NCBI GenBank assembly: GCA_034925865.1
Contig: JAYFRN010000002.1
Location: 1-63,614, forward strand
DNA from: Oscillospiraceae bacterium
Lineage (GTDB): Bacteria; Bacillota; Clostridia; Oscillospirales; SIG627
Direction of reading: 5' to 3'
Length of the DNA: 63,614 bases
Part shown: positions 8,425-19,700 of the stretch, piece by piece
Layout of the letters: the number at the start of each line of letters is the position of its first letter
Position numbering within the stretch: position 1 is the first letter of the stretch
Notes under the pieces: generated by a model
What the model saw: only the letters and a program-made list of their open reading frames with translations
The model's database searches: none
What the model was told of the DNA's origin: nothing
Position numbers and translations under genes: made by a program

Positions 8425-9243
8425 AAAAGGAAAACGCAATCAATATTTTTGCGGACTATTACTTATGCTTCAATAACCGTAACGCTTGTCTCGCTTGTCG
8501 GAATTATTGGCTATATATTTACAAAGGGTATTCCTTATCTTTCGCCGGAGCTCTTTGCCTTCGAATACAACAGTGAAAACGTATCGCTTTATCCGGCGCT
8601 TATCAACACCGTTTCAATGACGCTCCTTACTTTGATTATTGTTGTGCCTCTGGGTGTGGCCGCGGCAATATACCTGGTTGAATATGAGAAAAAAGGCAGC
8701 AAGCTGGCGGAAACGGTACGTATAATGGCAGAAACACTTGCGGGAATTCCGTCCATTGTCTACGGATTGTTCGGATATCTCATGTTCGTTATTTATATCG
8801 GGTGGGGAAAGAGCTTTCTTGCAGGTTCGCTTACTCTCGGAATTATGATTCTTCCTGTTATTATGAGGACGACTGAGGAATCACTTAAATCTGTTCCTGA
8901 CACATTCCGGGAAGGAAGCTTCGGGCTTGGCGCGGGAAAGCTCCGCACGGTTTTCAAAATCGTTATCCCATATGCTGTCCCGGGAATATTCGCGGGGATA
9001 GTGCTTTCTGTCGGACGTATTGTGGGCGAAACAGCTGCGTTGATTTACACCTCCGGAACAGTAGCGCATATACCCGATAATTTGATGTCAAGCGGGAGAA
9101 CACTTTCGGTTCACCTTTATTCGCTTTGGAAGGAAGGCTTCAACACAAATCAGGCGTATGCCACGGCGGTGGTGCTCATGATTATAGTTGTCGGAATAAA
9201 CGCTTTATCTTCATTTATAGCAAAAAAAATCGGAAAAGGTTAA
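8422..9243 (+). CDS. pstA: Phosphate ABC transporter permease PstA
   Basis: A 273-aa permease with six hydrophobic segments, the ALINTVSMTLLTLIIVVPLG entry to the transport domain and the EAA-type loop (TFREGSFGLGAGKLRTVFK, residues about 160-178) followed by VGRIVGETAALIYT. It is the partner of PstC. The ribosome binding site lies inside a 35-nt block that recurs before pstB. Confidence 0.95.
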   Translation: MKRKTQSIFLRTITYASITVTLVSLVGIIGYIFTKGIPYLSPELFAFEYNSENVSLYPALINTVSMTLLTLIIVVPLGVAAAIYLVEYEKKGSKLAETVRIMAETLAGIPSIVYGLFGYLMFVIYIGWGKSFLAGSLTLGIMILPVIMRTTEESLKSVPDTFREGSFGLGAGKLRTVFKIVIPYAVPGIFAGIVLSVGRIVGETAALIYTSGTVAHIPDNLMSSGRTLSVHLYSLWKEGFNTNQAYATAVVLMIIVVGINALSSFIAKKIGKG

Positions 9244-9269
9244 ATGAATCAGTAAAATTAATACCTTTA

Positions 9270-9349
9270 CGGTTTTAAAACCGCAATTCAGGCAAAGCCG
9301 AACCGCCAATGAGTTTGCGGTTCGGCGGAAAGGCATGATCATATAAATG
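9270..9349 (+). repeat. Duplicated pst leader sequence, copy 2 (before pstB), with strong hairpin
   Basis: The pstA-pstB spacer has a 14-bp perfect palindrome (CGGTTTTAAAACCG, 9270-9283). It also has a perfect 10-bp stem formed by GCCGAACCGC (9297-9306) and GCGGTTCGGC (9317-9326). The 3' arm and the following ribosome binding site belong to the 35-nt block (9315-9349) shared with the pstA leader. The hairpin ends a few nt before the Shine-Dalgarno region, so it could affect pstB translation or mRNA processing. Confidence 0.8.
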
Positions 9350-10099
9350 GATAAATTTAAAATAGATGATCTGAATTTATACTACGACAGCTTTCAAGCG
9401 CTTAAAAACATAAAAATAAATATACCCTCAAATGAAATAACCGCTTTTATCGGACCGTCTGGCTGCGGTAAATCAACTCTGCTTAAAACGCTCAACCGTA
9501 TGAACGATCTTATAGAGGGATGTAAAATAACAGGAAAAGTATTGCTTGACGGCGAAAACATATATGATAAGAGCATTGATGTAAACCTGCTGCGCAAGCG
9601 TGTGGGAATGGTCTTTCAGAAGCCTAATCCGTTTCCTATGAGCGTTTATGACAACATCGCCTACGGACCCAGGACACATGGTATAAAAAGCAAGGCGCGC
9701 CTTGATGAAATTGTTGAAAAATCATTGAATGACGCCGCAATATGGAACGAACTTAAGGACAGACTTCAAAAATCGGCGCTTGGCCTTTCCGGCGGTCAGC
9801 AGCAGCGGCTTTGCATTGCCCGCGCGCTTGCCGTAGAGCCACAAGTCTTGCTTATGGACGAACCAACCAGCGCTCTTGATCCGATATCAACAAGCAAAAT
9901 AGAAGATCTTGTATCCGAACTTAAAAAATGTTATACTATTATTATAGTTACGCATAACATGCAGCAAGCCACACGTATTTCTGATAAAACAGCGTTTTTC
10001 CTGCTTGGAGAAATCATTGAATTCGGTAATACAGACGCGATGTTTACCGATCCCGCCGATAAACGTACCGAAGATTACATTACCGGGAGGTTTGGCTAA
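9347..10099 (+). CDS. pstB: Phosphate ABC transporter ATP-binding protein PstB
   Basis: A 250-aa ATPase with Walker [10 protein letters not shown] (residues 36-44), Q-loop [19 protein letters not shown], signature LSGGQQQR, Walker [13 protein letters not shown] and the H-loop in THNM. The KPNPFPMS text is specific to PstB. It energises PstCA-dependent phosphate uptake. Its stop overlaps the phoU start by one base (TAATG). Confidence 0.98.
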   Translation: MDKFKIDDLNLYYDSFQALKNIKINIPSNEITAFIGPSGCGKSTLLKTLNRMNDLIEGCKITGKVLLDGENIYDKSIDVNLLRKRVGMVFQKPNPFPMSVYDNIAYGPRTHGIKSKARLDEIVEKSLNDAAIWNELKDRLQKSALGLSGGQQQRLCIARALAVEPQVLLMDEPTSALDPISTSKIEDLVSELKKCYTIIIVTHNMQQATRISDKTAFFLLGEIIEFGNTDAMFTDPADKRTEDYITGRFG

Positions 10100-10755
10100 T
10101 GAGAAATAAATTTGACGAACAGCTTGTTTTATTAAATAACGAGCTGATTTCAATGGGTGCTCTCTGCGAAAACGCGATTGACAGCGCAGTCAAAGCCCTG
10201 CTTGAAAGTGACACCGTTCTTGCCGCGGACGCGATAAGAACCGACAGGGAGATCGACCAAAAGGAACGCGACATAGAAACGCTCTGCATGAAGCTGCTTT
10301 TACAGCAACAGCCGGTCGCACATGACCTCAGGCTTATATCATCCGCGCTTAAAATGGTTACCGACATGGAACGCATCGGCGATCAGGCGGCGGATATTTC
10401 AGAGCTTGTTACCTACGCGGATCTGTCAGAATCGAAAAATGATGTGCACATTTCAGATATGGCAACAGCCGTGATAAAAATGGTTACCGAAAGCGTAGAT
10501 GCCTTTGTGAAAAAGGATTTAACGCTTGCGATGTCGGTTATAGAATATGACGATGTAGTAGACGGATTATTTGTCATGATTAAAAATGATCTTATAAATT
10601 TAATTTCATGCAACAAGCTGTACGGAGAGACGGCTCTTGATATTCTGATGATTTCCAAATATCTTGAACGCATCGGAGATCATGCGACGAATATCGCCGA
10701 ATGGGTTGTATTTGCCATAACCGGTAAGCATGCGGGGAATGGAGACGGAGAATGA
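10099..10755 (+). CDS. phoU: Phosphate signalling regulator PhoU
   Basis: The 218-aa all-helical protein carries two copies of the PhoU metal-binding motif: SALKMVTDMERIGDQAADI near residue 85 and ISKYLERIGDHATNIAEW near residue 185. PhoU links the Pst transporter to the PhoR kinase and represses the regulon when phosphate is sufficient. GGAGG lies just before the start, and the 3' end overlaps the response regulator by 4 nt (ATGA), which implies translational coupling. Confidence 0.96.
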   Translation: MRNKFDEQLVLLNNELISMGALCENAIDSAVKALLESDTVLAADAIRTDREIDQKERDIETLCMKLLLQQQPVAHDLRLISSALKMVTDMERIGDQAADISELVTYADLSESKNDVHISDMATAVIKMVTESVDAFVKKDLTLAMSVIEYDDVVDGLFVMIKNDLINLISCNKLYGETALDILMISKYLERIGDHATNIAEWVVFAITGKHAGNGDGE

Positions 10756-11423
10756 TTTATGTAGTGGAAGACGACCGCGGTATCAGAGAGCTCGTCGTTT
10801 ATACGCTGCAGAATACGGGCTTTAAAGCAAAAGGGTTTGAGGACGGCGGAAAGCTCTCCGCCGCTCTGCGTGAAGCTCTCCCTGATCTTGTTCTTCTCGA
10901 TATTATGCTGCCGGGCGAGGACGGAATCTCTATTTTAAAGAGACTTAAAAGCAACGCAATGACAAAAAAGCTCCCGATCATCATGCTGACAGCCAAGGGA
11001 TCGGAATACGATAAAGTGATAGGCCTTGACAACGGAGCGGACGATTATATATCAAAGCCTTTTGGGATGATGGAGCTTATCTCACGCATAAAAGCTGTAT
11101 TGCGCAGAAGCTGTGCGGACGAAGAAACGATCTATACATTTAATAATGTAGTTCTAAACACAAAGGCTCATTCTATTACCGTTGACGGCTCTCCGGTTGA
11201 AACAACGCTTAAGGAATTTGAAATTCTGCGTTTGCTTTTAAAAAATGCGGGTACTGTACTCACGCGCAATACTCTTCTTGAAAATGTCTGGGGTTATAAC
11301 TTCGACGGTGAAACAAGGACAGTCGATGTTCATGTCCGCACGCTTCGCGCCAAGCTCGGCGAAGGCTGTGATATAATTGAAACCGTTCGCGGCGTCGGTT
11401 ACAGAATAGGCGGCGTTCAATGA
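10752..11423 (+). CDS. phoB: OmpR/PhoB-family response regulator of the phosphate regulon
   Basis: A receiver domain (acidic pair E6-D7-D8, phospho-acceptor D50 in LLDIMLPGEDG, K in ISKPFG) is joined to a winged helix DNA-binding domain (LKEFEILRLLLKNAG, then TVDVHVRTLRAKLG and VRGVGYRI). The total of 223 aa is standard for PhoB/PhoP. Location between phoU and a PhoR-like kinase, with 4-nt overlaps on both sides, supports control of phosphate genes. The 11-bp direct repeats before pstS are its likely target. In Bacillota this protein is often called PhoP. Confidence 0.93.
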   Translation: MIYVVEDDRGIRELVVYTLQNTGFKAKGFEDGGKLSAALREALPDLVLLDIMLPGEDGISILKRLKSNAMTKKLPIIMLTAKGSEYDKVIGLDNGADDYISKPFGMMELISRIKAVLRRSCADEETIYTFNNVVLNTKAHSITVDGSPVETTLKEFEILRLLLKNAGTVLTRNTLLENVWGYNFDGETRTVDVHVRTLRAKLGEGCDIIETVRGVGYRIGGVQ

Positions 11424-13084
11424 AACGACGGATTTTCTGGAGCATCCTGTTAACATCCTTTCTTGTCCTCGCTTTAACGGTAAGCGTGGTTATGATTGCC
11501 GTTTATCACGATTTTGAAACCGAACGGAAAGCCGAAATAAAAACCGAAGCCGGTTATATCGCCGCGGCATATTATGATGAAAATATCGAATATCTGCGGG
11601 ACATCGGAAAAACAAGTAAAAACCGCATAACGCTCATCCGTTATGACGGGACCGTGCTTTACGATAATTTCGCTGACACATCAGTACTTGACAATCATAA
11701 AAATCGCCCGGAAATAGCCGAAGCGATGGAAAGCGGAAGCGGCGAAGCGCAAAGAGCATCCGACACTCTGGGTGAAAAAACTTATTATTATGCCGTAAGG
11801 TTAAATAATGGCAATATTTTACGCGTCGCGTCAACAATGAGAAACATTGCAAAGGTCTTCGACACTTCCGCGACATATATAGAATTGACCTTGCTGCTCG
11901 CTCTCGTGATTTCAATCGCGGCATCTGATACTCTGACAAAACGTATCGTCAGACCGATAAATAATATCAAGCTTGATTCACCGCTTTCATCCTATGCTTA
12001 TGACGAGCTGTCTCCCCTTCTTGTCAAAATTGATAAGCAAAATCAAAAAATCACCCTTCAGATGGAGGAGCTCAAGCATAAACAGCGTGAATTTTCCGGA
12101 ATAACCGACAGTATGAATGAGGCGCTCATAATATACGGCACAGATAAAAAGGTTCTTTCTGCAAATCGAAGCGCAAAACGTATTTTTTCATGCTATCAGC
12201 CACAGGGTCTCGGATACCTTGAAATATGCCGCGATATACCTTACATCCGGGCGGTCGAAGATGCTTTTCTCGGGAAATCTGCTGATGCAAAGCTGACAAA
12301 AGCGGGACGCATATACCGTATTTCCGTGAATCCTGTCAATGAAAACGACAATTACGCGGCGGTGCTTTTTGCCGTAGATATAACAGAGTCAGAACAGGCG
12401 GAGCAGATGCGCCGTGAATTTTCGGCAAATGTGTCTCATGAGCTGAAAACTCCGCTTACATCAATTTTGGGATGCGCGGAAATAATGCAAAGCGGCATCG
12501 CAAAACCGGAGGATTTTCCTCATTTCACAGAACAGATATATAATGAAGCCAAACGACTTTTGTCGCTTATTGATGATATCATAAAGCTGTCAAGGCTTGA
12601 CGAGAGCGAGCTGAAAAATGAGTTTTCGGAAGTCGATCTTTATAAATTATGTGAAAAGGTTATAGATGAGCTTGCACAAAAAGCAAAGGATTCAGATGTT
12701 GCTCTTTCCCTCAAAGGCGAAAGGCTTTGTGTAAAGGGTATAGAAAATACGCTTCACGAAATGATTTATAACTTATGCGATAATGCCATAACCTATAATA
12801 TAAAAGGCGGAAGCGCGGAAGTTTCGATTTTAAACGAAAACGGTCATGCCATTCTGAGTGTGGAGGATACCGGAATAGGCATTGCGCCTGAGCATCAAAG
12901 CCGTGTATTCGAACGATTTTACAGAGTTGATAAAAGCCATTCCAAAGAAACCGGCGGAACAGGACTGGGGTTATCGATTGTAAAGCATGGAGCAATTCTT
13001 CACGGAGCGGAAATCCGTCTTACAAGCACGCTCGGAAAAGGCAGTGTTATCGAACTTATATTTAATAACACAGCAAATAAATAG
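11420..13084 (+). CDS. phoR: PhoR-like sensor histidine kinase
   Basis: A 554-aa kinase: membrane helix at residues 7-29, extracytoplasmic domain, second helix near 153-172, HAMP-like linker, a PAS domain (about 225-325), then the dimerisation domain with phospho-acceptor H340 in FSANVSHELKTPLTS. The ATPase domain shows the N box (NLCDNAITYN), DTGIGI and GGTGLGLSIVKHG. It should autophosphorylate at low phosphate and pass the group to the adjacent regulator. The start overlaps the regulator stop by 4 nt. Confidence 0.93.
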   Translation: MKRRIFWSILLTSFLVLALTVSVVMIAVYHDFETERKAEIKTEAGYIAAAYYDENIEYLRDIGKTSKNRITLIRYDGTVLYDNFADTSVLDNHKNRPEIAEAMESGSGEAQRASDTLGEKTYYYAVRLNNGNILRVASTMRNIAKVFDTSATYIELTLLLALVISIAASDTLTKRIVRPINNIKLDSPLSSYAYDELSPLLVKIDKQNQKITLQMEELKHKQREFSGITDSMNEALIIYGTDKKVLSANRSAKRIFSCYQPQGLGYLEICRDIPYIRAVEDAFLGKSADAKLTKAGRIYRISVNPVNENDNYAAVLFAVDITESEQAEQMRREFSANVSHELKTPLTSILGCAEIMQSGIAKPEDFPHFTEQIYNEAKRLLSLIDDIIKLSRLDESELKNEFSEVDLYKLCEKVIDELAQKAKDSDVALSLKGERLCVKGIENTLHEMIYNLCDNAITYNIKGGSAEVSILNENGHAILSVEDTGIGIAPEHQSRVFERFYRVDKSHSKETGGTGLGLSIVKHGAILHGAEIRLTSTLGKGSVIELIFNNTANK

Positions 13085-13096
13085 TTACTGTGTTTG

Positions 13097-13180
13097 ATTA
13101 ACTCGGCAATTTAGATAATTACCGCTTAAAGAGAGAAAAGGCTCTGATATATGGGCTTTTCTCTCTTGTAAAAAAAACAA
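13097..13180 (+). repeat. Dispersed palindromic repeat, copy B
   Basis: It begins with the terminal sequence ATTAACTCGGCAATTTA and continues through the conserved core AAGAGAGAAAAG ... CTTTTCTCTCTT. The right terminal repeat is lost after GTAAAA. It lies 12 nt after the kinase stop codon. Confidence 0.85.
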
Positions 13181-13184
13181 TATG

Positions 13185-13232
13185 AAAACGGGATGCATAA
13201 ATCCGAAAGGGTTGACTGCAGCCCGTTTTTAT
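13185..13232 (+). terminator. Intrinsic terminator of the pst-pho operon
   Basis: AAAACGGG (13185-13192) pairs with CCCGTTTT (13222-13229), and an inner TGCA/TGCA pairing extends the stem across one mismatch. A T run ends the stem. It follows repeat copy B, so two hairpins stand in series after the operon. The remaining AT-rich stretch up to about 13340 has no other recognisable feature. Confidence 0.6.
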
Positions 13233-13550
13233 AATTTTAAGCTGTTTTTCATGTATCATTAGAACTAATGATATTACTATTACATCACATCATTTGAATT
13301 AATGAATAGACAACCCGCATCTTTGACGATAATAATATAAATTGAAATACAGCCTGATGATAACCGATTTGAAAAGGAAGGAAGCGATACTATAAAAATA
13401 ATCAATCAAATCAAAGAATATTTATTAAAGCCCAAACCCGTCTGTAACAGCAACCAAACCGATACCGGAGCCACATCAAATATAATTGATATCGATAAAA
13501 ACTGTTTCAGTAAAAATGACATTGTTTCAAATGATTTTGATAAAAGTGAA

Positions 13551-13751
13551 TTGATTAAAAAACTTACGCCCCGTGAAAAGACCGCCTGCCGATTCCTGCT
13601 TGAAGGATTAACTCTCAGCGAAACGGCAAAGCAAATGAATATCAGATATCCGACAGTGAACACCTATCAGACAGCTATTTATAAAAAGCTGAGCGTAAAT
13701 TCGCGGGCAGAGCTTATAATCAAATATCGGAATACGGAACTGATGCGGTAA
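13551..13751 (+). CDS. LuxR/GerE-type helix-turn-helix protein (start uncertain)
   Basis: The 66 residues from the TTG at 13551 are a complete GerE-type DNA-binding domain (LTPREKTACRFLLEGLTLSE ... YPTVNTYQTAIYKKLSVNSR). The frame stays open upstream to a stop at 13338, but the 70 codons between contain no ATG, GTG or TTG. A strong AAGGAAGG lies at 13374-13382, before two ATA codons (13392, 13398). The protein may therefore start at an unusual codon, be a remnant of a longer regulator, or really be an isolated HTH domain. It sits 44 nt before a giant surface-protein gene and may regulate it. Confidence 0.6.
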   Translation: MIKKLTPREKTACRFLLEGLTLSETAKQMNIRYPTVNTYQTAIYKKLSVNSRAELIIKYRNTELMR

Positions 13752-13794
13752 ATATAACTTATATCAAAGCAATATTAAATTGGGAGTGCAGCTC

Positions 13795-16700
13795 ATGAAA
13801 AAAACAATTATAAACAAGAAAATTTTCATTATCATATTGGTTTTTACTCTGATCCTTGTTTCAGGAGGCGTATATTTCGCTGTCAGATACGGTGGAAGCC
13901 TTTTCGGCCATTTACATACCGGAACCGGCAGCGCGGATAATACGGATCCCAATCAGGCCAGGATAGTCACGGATGATATCATAGGTAAGCCGGATGTTGA
14001 TTTCAAGCTTTTAAAGACCGGTCCAGCCGACGATTGGGGCAGCATGCCTGTTCCGTATTTTAACCCGCTTGGATCATATTCTTTTTATGAAAGCGCTGAA
14101 TATATCGGTTTCGACAACGAGCCTGTAACTTTGCATACGCTGAAGGGATACACGGAAAAATGCGAAAATATCACCGGCGAGAAGTGGGTCTTGAAAATAC
14201 CTTCAGACGTTGATTATACCTTGAATTGGATGCAATGGCAGACAAAGAAAACCGGCGGCACAGGATATTGCGGCACGCATGACCATTCGACTTTTTCACT
14301 TAAGGAAAACGATTCTGTCATGTGGTGGGCGGATGTCCGAGAGCTTGAATCCGGCGGCGCGGAAATTACCGTCGTCAAAACCAACTTATTATCCGCCGGA
14401 AAATCACTCACTGTCAATGCGGGTGATTATAAAGGCGTATATTATTTAGAAACCGAATGCACTCCGGGAAAGCTTCAGACCGCTTCAATCAAGCTCGAGG
14501 GTGCCGATACCTGCGGAATACAGGTCGATATAACAGGCGGAAGCACAATCGGAAATTATAAGTATCATACTCAGCTTTCGCTTTCGGATGAAGAACTGAA
14601 TAAGAAGAAAACTGATACATTTGTCCTTGACAATCTGCCGATAACCGACGGCAGACTCTGCTGGTGCATTTCCTGGCAGAACGCAGCAGCCAAACCAGAG
14701 AAATTCACGGTCAGTATAAATGATACGGCGGATATCAATAAAGTAAAATGGGGAGAAGCGCCCGGTGCGATACGCGTTGTCGGCATACCTTCGGGAGCCG
14801 CAAAAGTAACCCTGCCGGAATGGGCATCCGCGGAACATACAGATATATCGCTTTCAGGCAATGAGCTCATCGGCATTGCCGACGAAAACGGCGATATGCT
14901 TTTCACCGCTCCGAGCGGTTATTACAATGTATCAATACCATCCGGTCTCGGAGATGAATATTCTGTGATGAGGCTCGTCCCTGTCAGCGCCGGTGAAGTC
15001 ACCACAGTTACTATACCCGATGAAATGAAAGCCTCCGTAGGAGCAACATCACGGCTCTGCGGAAGCTTTGATATAGACGAGGGAGGTATAGAGCTTTTAA
15101 ATAATTCTGTTTCCGGAAATACAGGTACTGTATCGTTTATTATAAATGATCCGCAGGACAGAGAACTTTCACTGTCGGCAGACGATATCAAAATCAGCGA
15201 AGAAGGCGCCCGGGGTACCGTCACAAAGGTTGAACGAATGCTCGCGGGAAGCAATGTCGTATTAGTATTGGACAGCTCCGGCTCAATGGGAGACAATATG
15301 AAGCCGTGCATTGACGCGGCAATACAATTTATAAAGAGCCTTCCGGAGGATACAACGATTCAGGTAATTCAATTTGCGCAGGATATCACTCTGCATGAAG
15401 GAACCGACAAGGCATCCGCGTTGAAGGCGCTTGATAAAATCAAGTCAGTCGGCGCCACATCGCTTTATGACGCCACAGGAAAGGCGCTTGAGCTTCTCGG
15501 AGGAAAAAAGCGCGGATACGCGGTTATATTCTCAGACGGCGCGGACAGCCGCGAACCGGGAGTAGACGGAGAGGGGAGCATTGCCACCAGTGGTGAAATT
15601 ATCGACGCCATTAAAGAAAGCGGCGTTACCGTATTTACGATAGGCTTTGGTAAAGGTCATGACCCGGCAATACTGAAGGCTATGTCCGCCGCTTCCGTAA
15701 ACGGAGCATATTACATGGCCGCGGATAAATCGGCACTGAACAGCGTTTTTGCCGCGGTTGCGGGAAAATTTGGAAATCAATATACAGTGACCTATACGCG
15801 TCCCACAATAATTGAAGACGAAAGCAGCACGATTCCCGTGGTTTCTCTTATGCTCGATAGGTCAGGCTCAATGAATATTGATCCTGCCGAAGATAATAAT
15901 GTCGGCTGGCGCATGGACAAAATCAAAGCCGTATTTCACGACTTTATTCTGAATCTGCCGCAAGGCACGCTGATGCAGGTCGGAAGCTTCGCGGAGCCCG
16001 AGGGCGGAGAGGAGCCGCGGTATGACCAGATAACAACAGATCAAAAAGCGCCTGTTTTACAAGCTGTCGGCAGCCTCATCGCGGGCGGCAGCACTCCTAC
16101 GCTTACAGCGCTTAATATGGCCTATAACAATCTCGCGCCCATACCCTCGCAGAAACGAGTGCTTGTATTTTTCACGGATGCCGCCCTTTACGATCCGGAA
16201 AACGCTGATGTCCTTGACATCGTACTTGGTAATCTTAAGAATTCAGGCATACGTGTGCTTTTCGCTGGACTCGCGACAGGTTCAGAAGCAGAATCCCTCG
16301 ATGAAATTTTCAAGAACGCAGCCGAAAAAGCGGGCGGAGACTATATTCTGACTGACAGCATGGATAAGATTGCCGAAAAATTAAACGAGCTTCTTAACCG
16401 GATAGATACCCCGGTAAAGAAAACCGGCGTTGATTTCACAATGGGTATAGACTATGCTGCCGACGACGGAAGCAAAGTAAGCTTATATACAGCAAAAAAC
16501 TTAAGCAACTGTTCTCCTGTCACCGGAAAAGGCAAACCCGTATCGCCTCAGACAGTTAATTTTGCGTCAGGTGAGCCTTATGTTATTTACGACCGCAACG
16601 CTGCTCAGCTTATTACCGGGTCGGATCAGCCGGGTGTTCAAAGCCGCGTTATTCTGCGAATGTCGTTTGACAATATGTCAAAGTCAAATAAATTCGCTGA

Positions 16701-19700
16701 ATTGAAGGTCAAAGAAGTATATTTACTGGATGTATTTAAAGGCATTGAAGCGCCGCAGGGCAAGCTTTTCCTCGCGCTGAACGCAGAGCTTGCGTTTAAG
16801 AAATCCGACGCTTCATCCAAAGTGACTGCTTATCAGATTCCCGACATTTTTAATCATTTCTATGTCAGCGTCAACGAAGGACAGATGATGCCGGCCAGCG
16901 AGGCGACATGGCTTGCGGAATGTCCCTTCGCCATGCCGGGTGAATGCAGCATTCAGGTTGACGGCGGAAATTCACGCAGCGGAGCACTGATATTCCTCGT
17001 CGACGCTCCGGAAAGCTGCAGTAATATAAATCAGCTTTCACTTCATCTTTACGATACCCAGAACGGGCATATTGAAATTTCTCTGATCGGAAAGCTGACA
17101 TCGGAAATGATTTCTATGAGCTCCTTGCCTGTTCAGGTAACACAAAAGATTACAGACGCATTTTCTATGAAAATGATCGGAATGACCGATTTGACTTCTT
17201 TAATGAAAATTGATCTTCCTCAATCGGAAGACAGCGAATACAATAATAATGCTTTCAGAGTGCTGGAAGCTCAGTTTGATACTAAGGTTCAGGCACTTCT
17301 CGATATTGATCCTGTTGAAAGATTTTTATATCAGATAGACACGGACAAAGGCGTTCTGCTTGTGCCGATGAGCGATATCGTATACAAGCTTCCTCTCGGC
17401 TTCTCAGGAAAAACGATGCTGGCGCCGGGCTCGTGCAGCAAAGTACGTATGCCATTCGTGCTGCCAAGAGAATTATTAAACGTAAATTCATACATATACG
17501 GAGATCTTTCCGACGGCAGCCTTTTAATACCGGTTGTGAAGGGTAGCGCTTATAAAACCGGAGGCACCGGAAAGACCTTCAACAATAAATATTTTTCTCT
17601 CACCGTAAATTCATTCACACTGCTTCAGACGGACGGAAATCAGGCTGTGCTCGACTTTACTTTGACTGACAAAAAAGACGGCCAGGGCACAGGAGGTATC
17701 GAAAGCGTGCTGATGCTCCAGCGAAGCGAATCAATGTCTGACTCTCGTGATTCAATGACCTCCGAAGAACTTCAAATGGCCGCGGCAGGGCGAAAGGGTC
17801 TCGGCGATTTTACAAGTGAAAGCGAAAATACGGTCAGTGTTGATTCTGAGGCGACATCAAAGCTTTTATTCGGAGTTCTTCAGAAAACAGGATCATGGGG
17901 TGCGTATGACGGGCAGTCAAGACGAGGAATCATGATCTTCACTCTGCCTGACGATGATCCGTCAGGCTGGGTCTTGACCTGCAGCGAAATGCTTGATATG
18001 TCTGTCGAGCTTGGCACGGAGCCATACAAAGATAAGTCGCTGCTTGCCGAAAAGCCTGAAATACCGGTTGACGATGATTTTGAAAACGCGTTGAGCGAAG
18101 CGGTTACAGGGGCGGTGTCCGCTTATGAATCAACCAGTTCGGAGCAAAACAATATAAAATCAGTTGGTCTTTCGGACTCCGAAATTATTGGCAATCAAGT
18201 GCCCGCGCCGTCTCTCACCATTTATGGCACACAGAAGATAAAAGCCGTAAAAACAGACGATGATTTTTATGCGTTGATGCAAAAAATGAACTGGCTGCCT
18301 GGCATGGTAAACAAAGAAGATGATGTAGATTCCGCGATGTACCGTTACGCACCTGAAGCGGTGATAACCCAGGGCTGGGGAGCCCAAAACGATCTGTCTG
18401 TTTTGGCAAGGACGCTGCTTGCGCGCCTCGGATATCAACCGAAATATCGGACTGTTGTCATATCCGCGGAAGGAAAGGCGGAGATCGGACGGATAAGCGG
18501 TATTGAGGAAATTCCCGATAAGCTTATAGGTATTGCTTATACGGACGGAAAAGGAAATCAAAAGCTGTTTATTCCTGTGTTTAACAAGGATATTTCCGAA
18601 TTAAACGGAATGTGCTGTCTTGCGACAGACGAAACGCCCGTGGACATCACTCCCCAAAAAGGCAGATTGACCATCGAGCTGTATGGCAAGCTGATAGGAA
18701 ACGCCGGCATGGCGGCTGCGGCCGGCATGATGAACGATATCGGAAGTGTTTTAGGCGGCGGAGAAGGAGACGGAGATTTCTATGAAACAGTTACTGTTTT
18801 CGACAGAGAACTTTCCTTGCCCGACATGAGCCTTGATTTAATCGATATAAGTTATATTTCAACCGCGAAGAGCGAAGGCGGCGAAATGATCCTGCCTGTC
18901 CTTGACACAAGACAAGGCTTTTTGTATGATTCGGACAGCTGGGTGGATACTTCTTCTTATAAATTCGAGCAGATTATCATACGCCTGGATGAAGAAACCG
19001 TTCATACCACATTGCTTGGAGAAAATCAAAAATTGACCGAGGTTTTCCATACGCTCGCATGGAATGTGCCTGAGCTTGCGGAAGATTCCGCCGGATCAAT
19101 AGAACAAATGGCGGAAGTGGAAGCCTCCGCGGCAGATAATCCCGCCAACTATTCCGTATCGCGCTGGCTCGGACACGAAACGATCGGACGTCTTGTAAAG
19201 GGGCTTTCTGATATGGGAAGAGAAACGTCCGAAAAACTGAATATTAAAGCCGGACGCTCAACTCAGTCTATCGCATTGCTTGTTACAATGAAGTCGGACG
19301 GTAAAAGAGCGGAAGCCACGGTTGATCTTATGAACCACCGGAATCAACTGCATAACGGAAGCGATGAGCAAAAGCATGCATATAACATTATGTACGGTTA
19401 TTTTGCCAGCAACATGGAAGCAAAAGCTCTTCCCGGCAGTGAAGGCATCGACTATATGGATGTATGGAAGAATATCCCCGAGGATGGTTCGATTAACGTC
19501 ATCGGTCTAGAATCTGAAACCGATGTAGACGCAATTATAGAAATCCTTGATGAAACCGGATATCCCACGCTCCTTTTGGAACGGATGAGGAAGAACGCCG
19601 AATCAGAATTTCATCCCACGATTTATATCTATCAGACCAAACCGTCTACGGTCAACGGAAAGGAAAAATGGGCATGGCTTGAGATCGATATGGAAACCTA

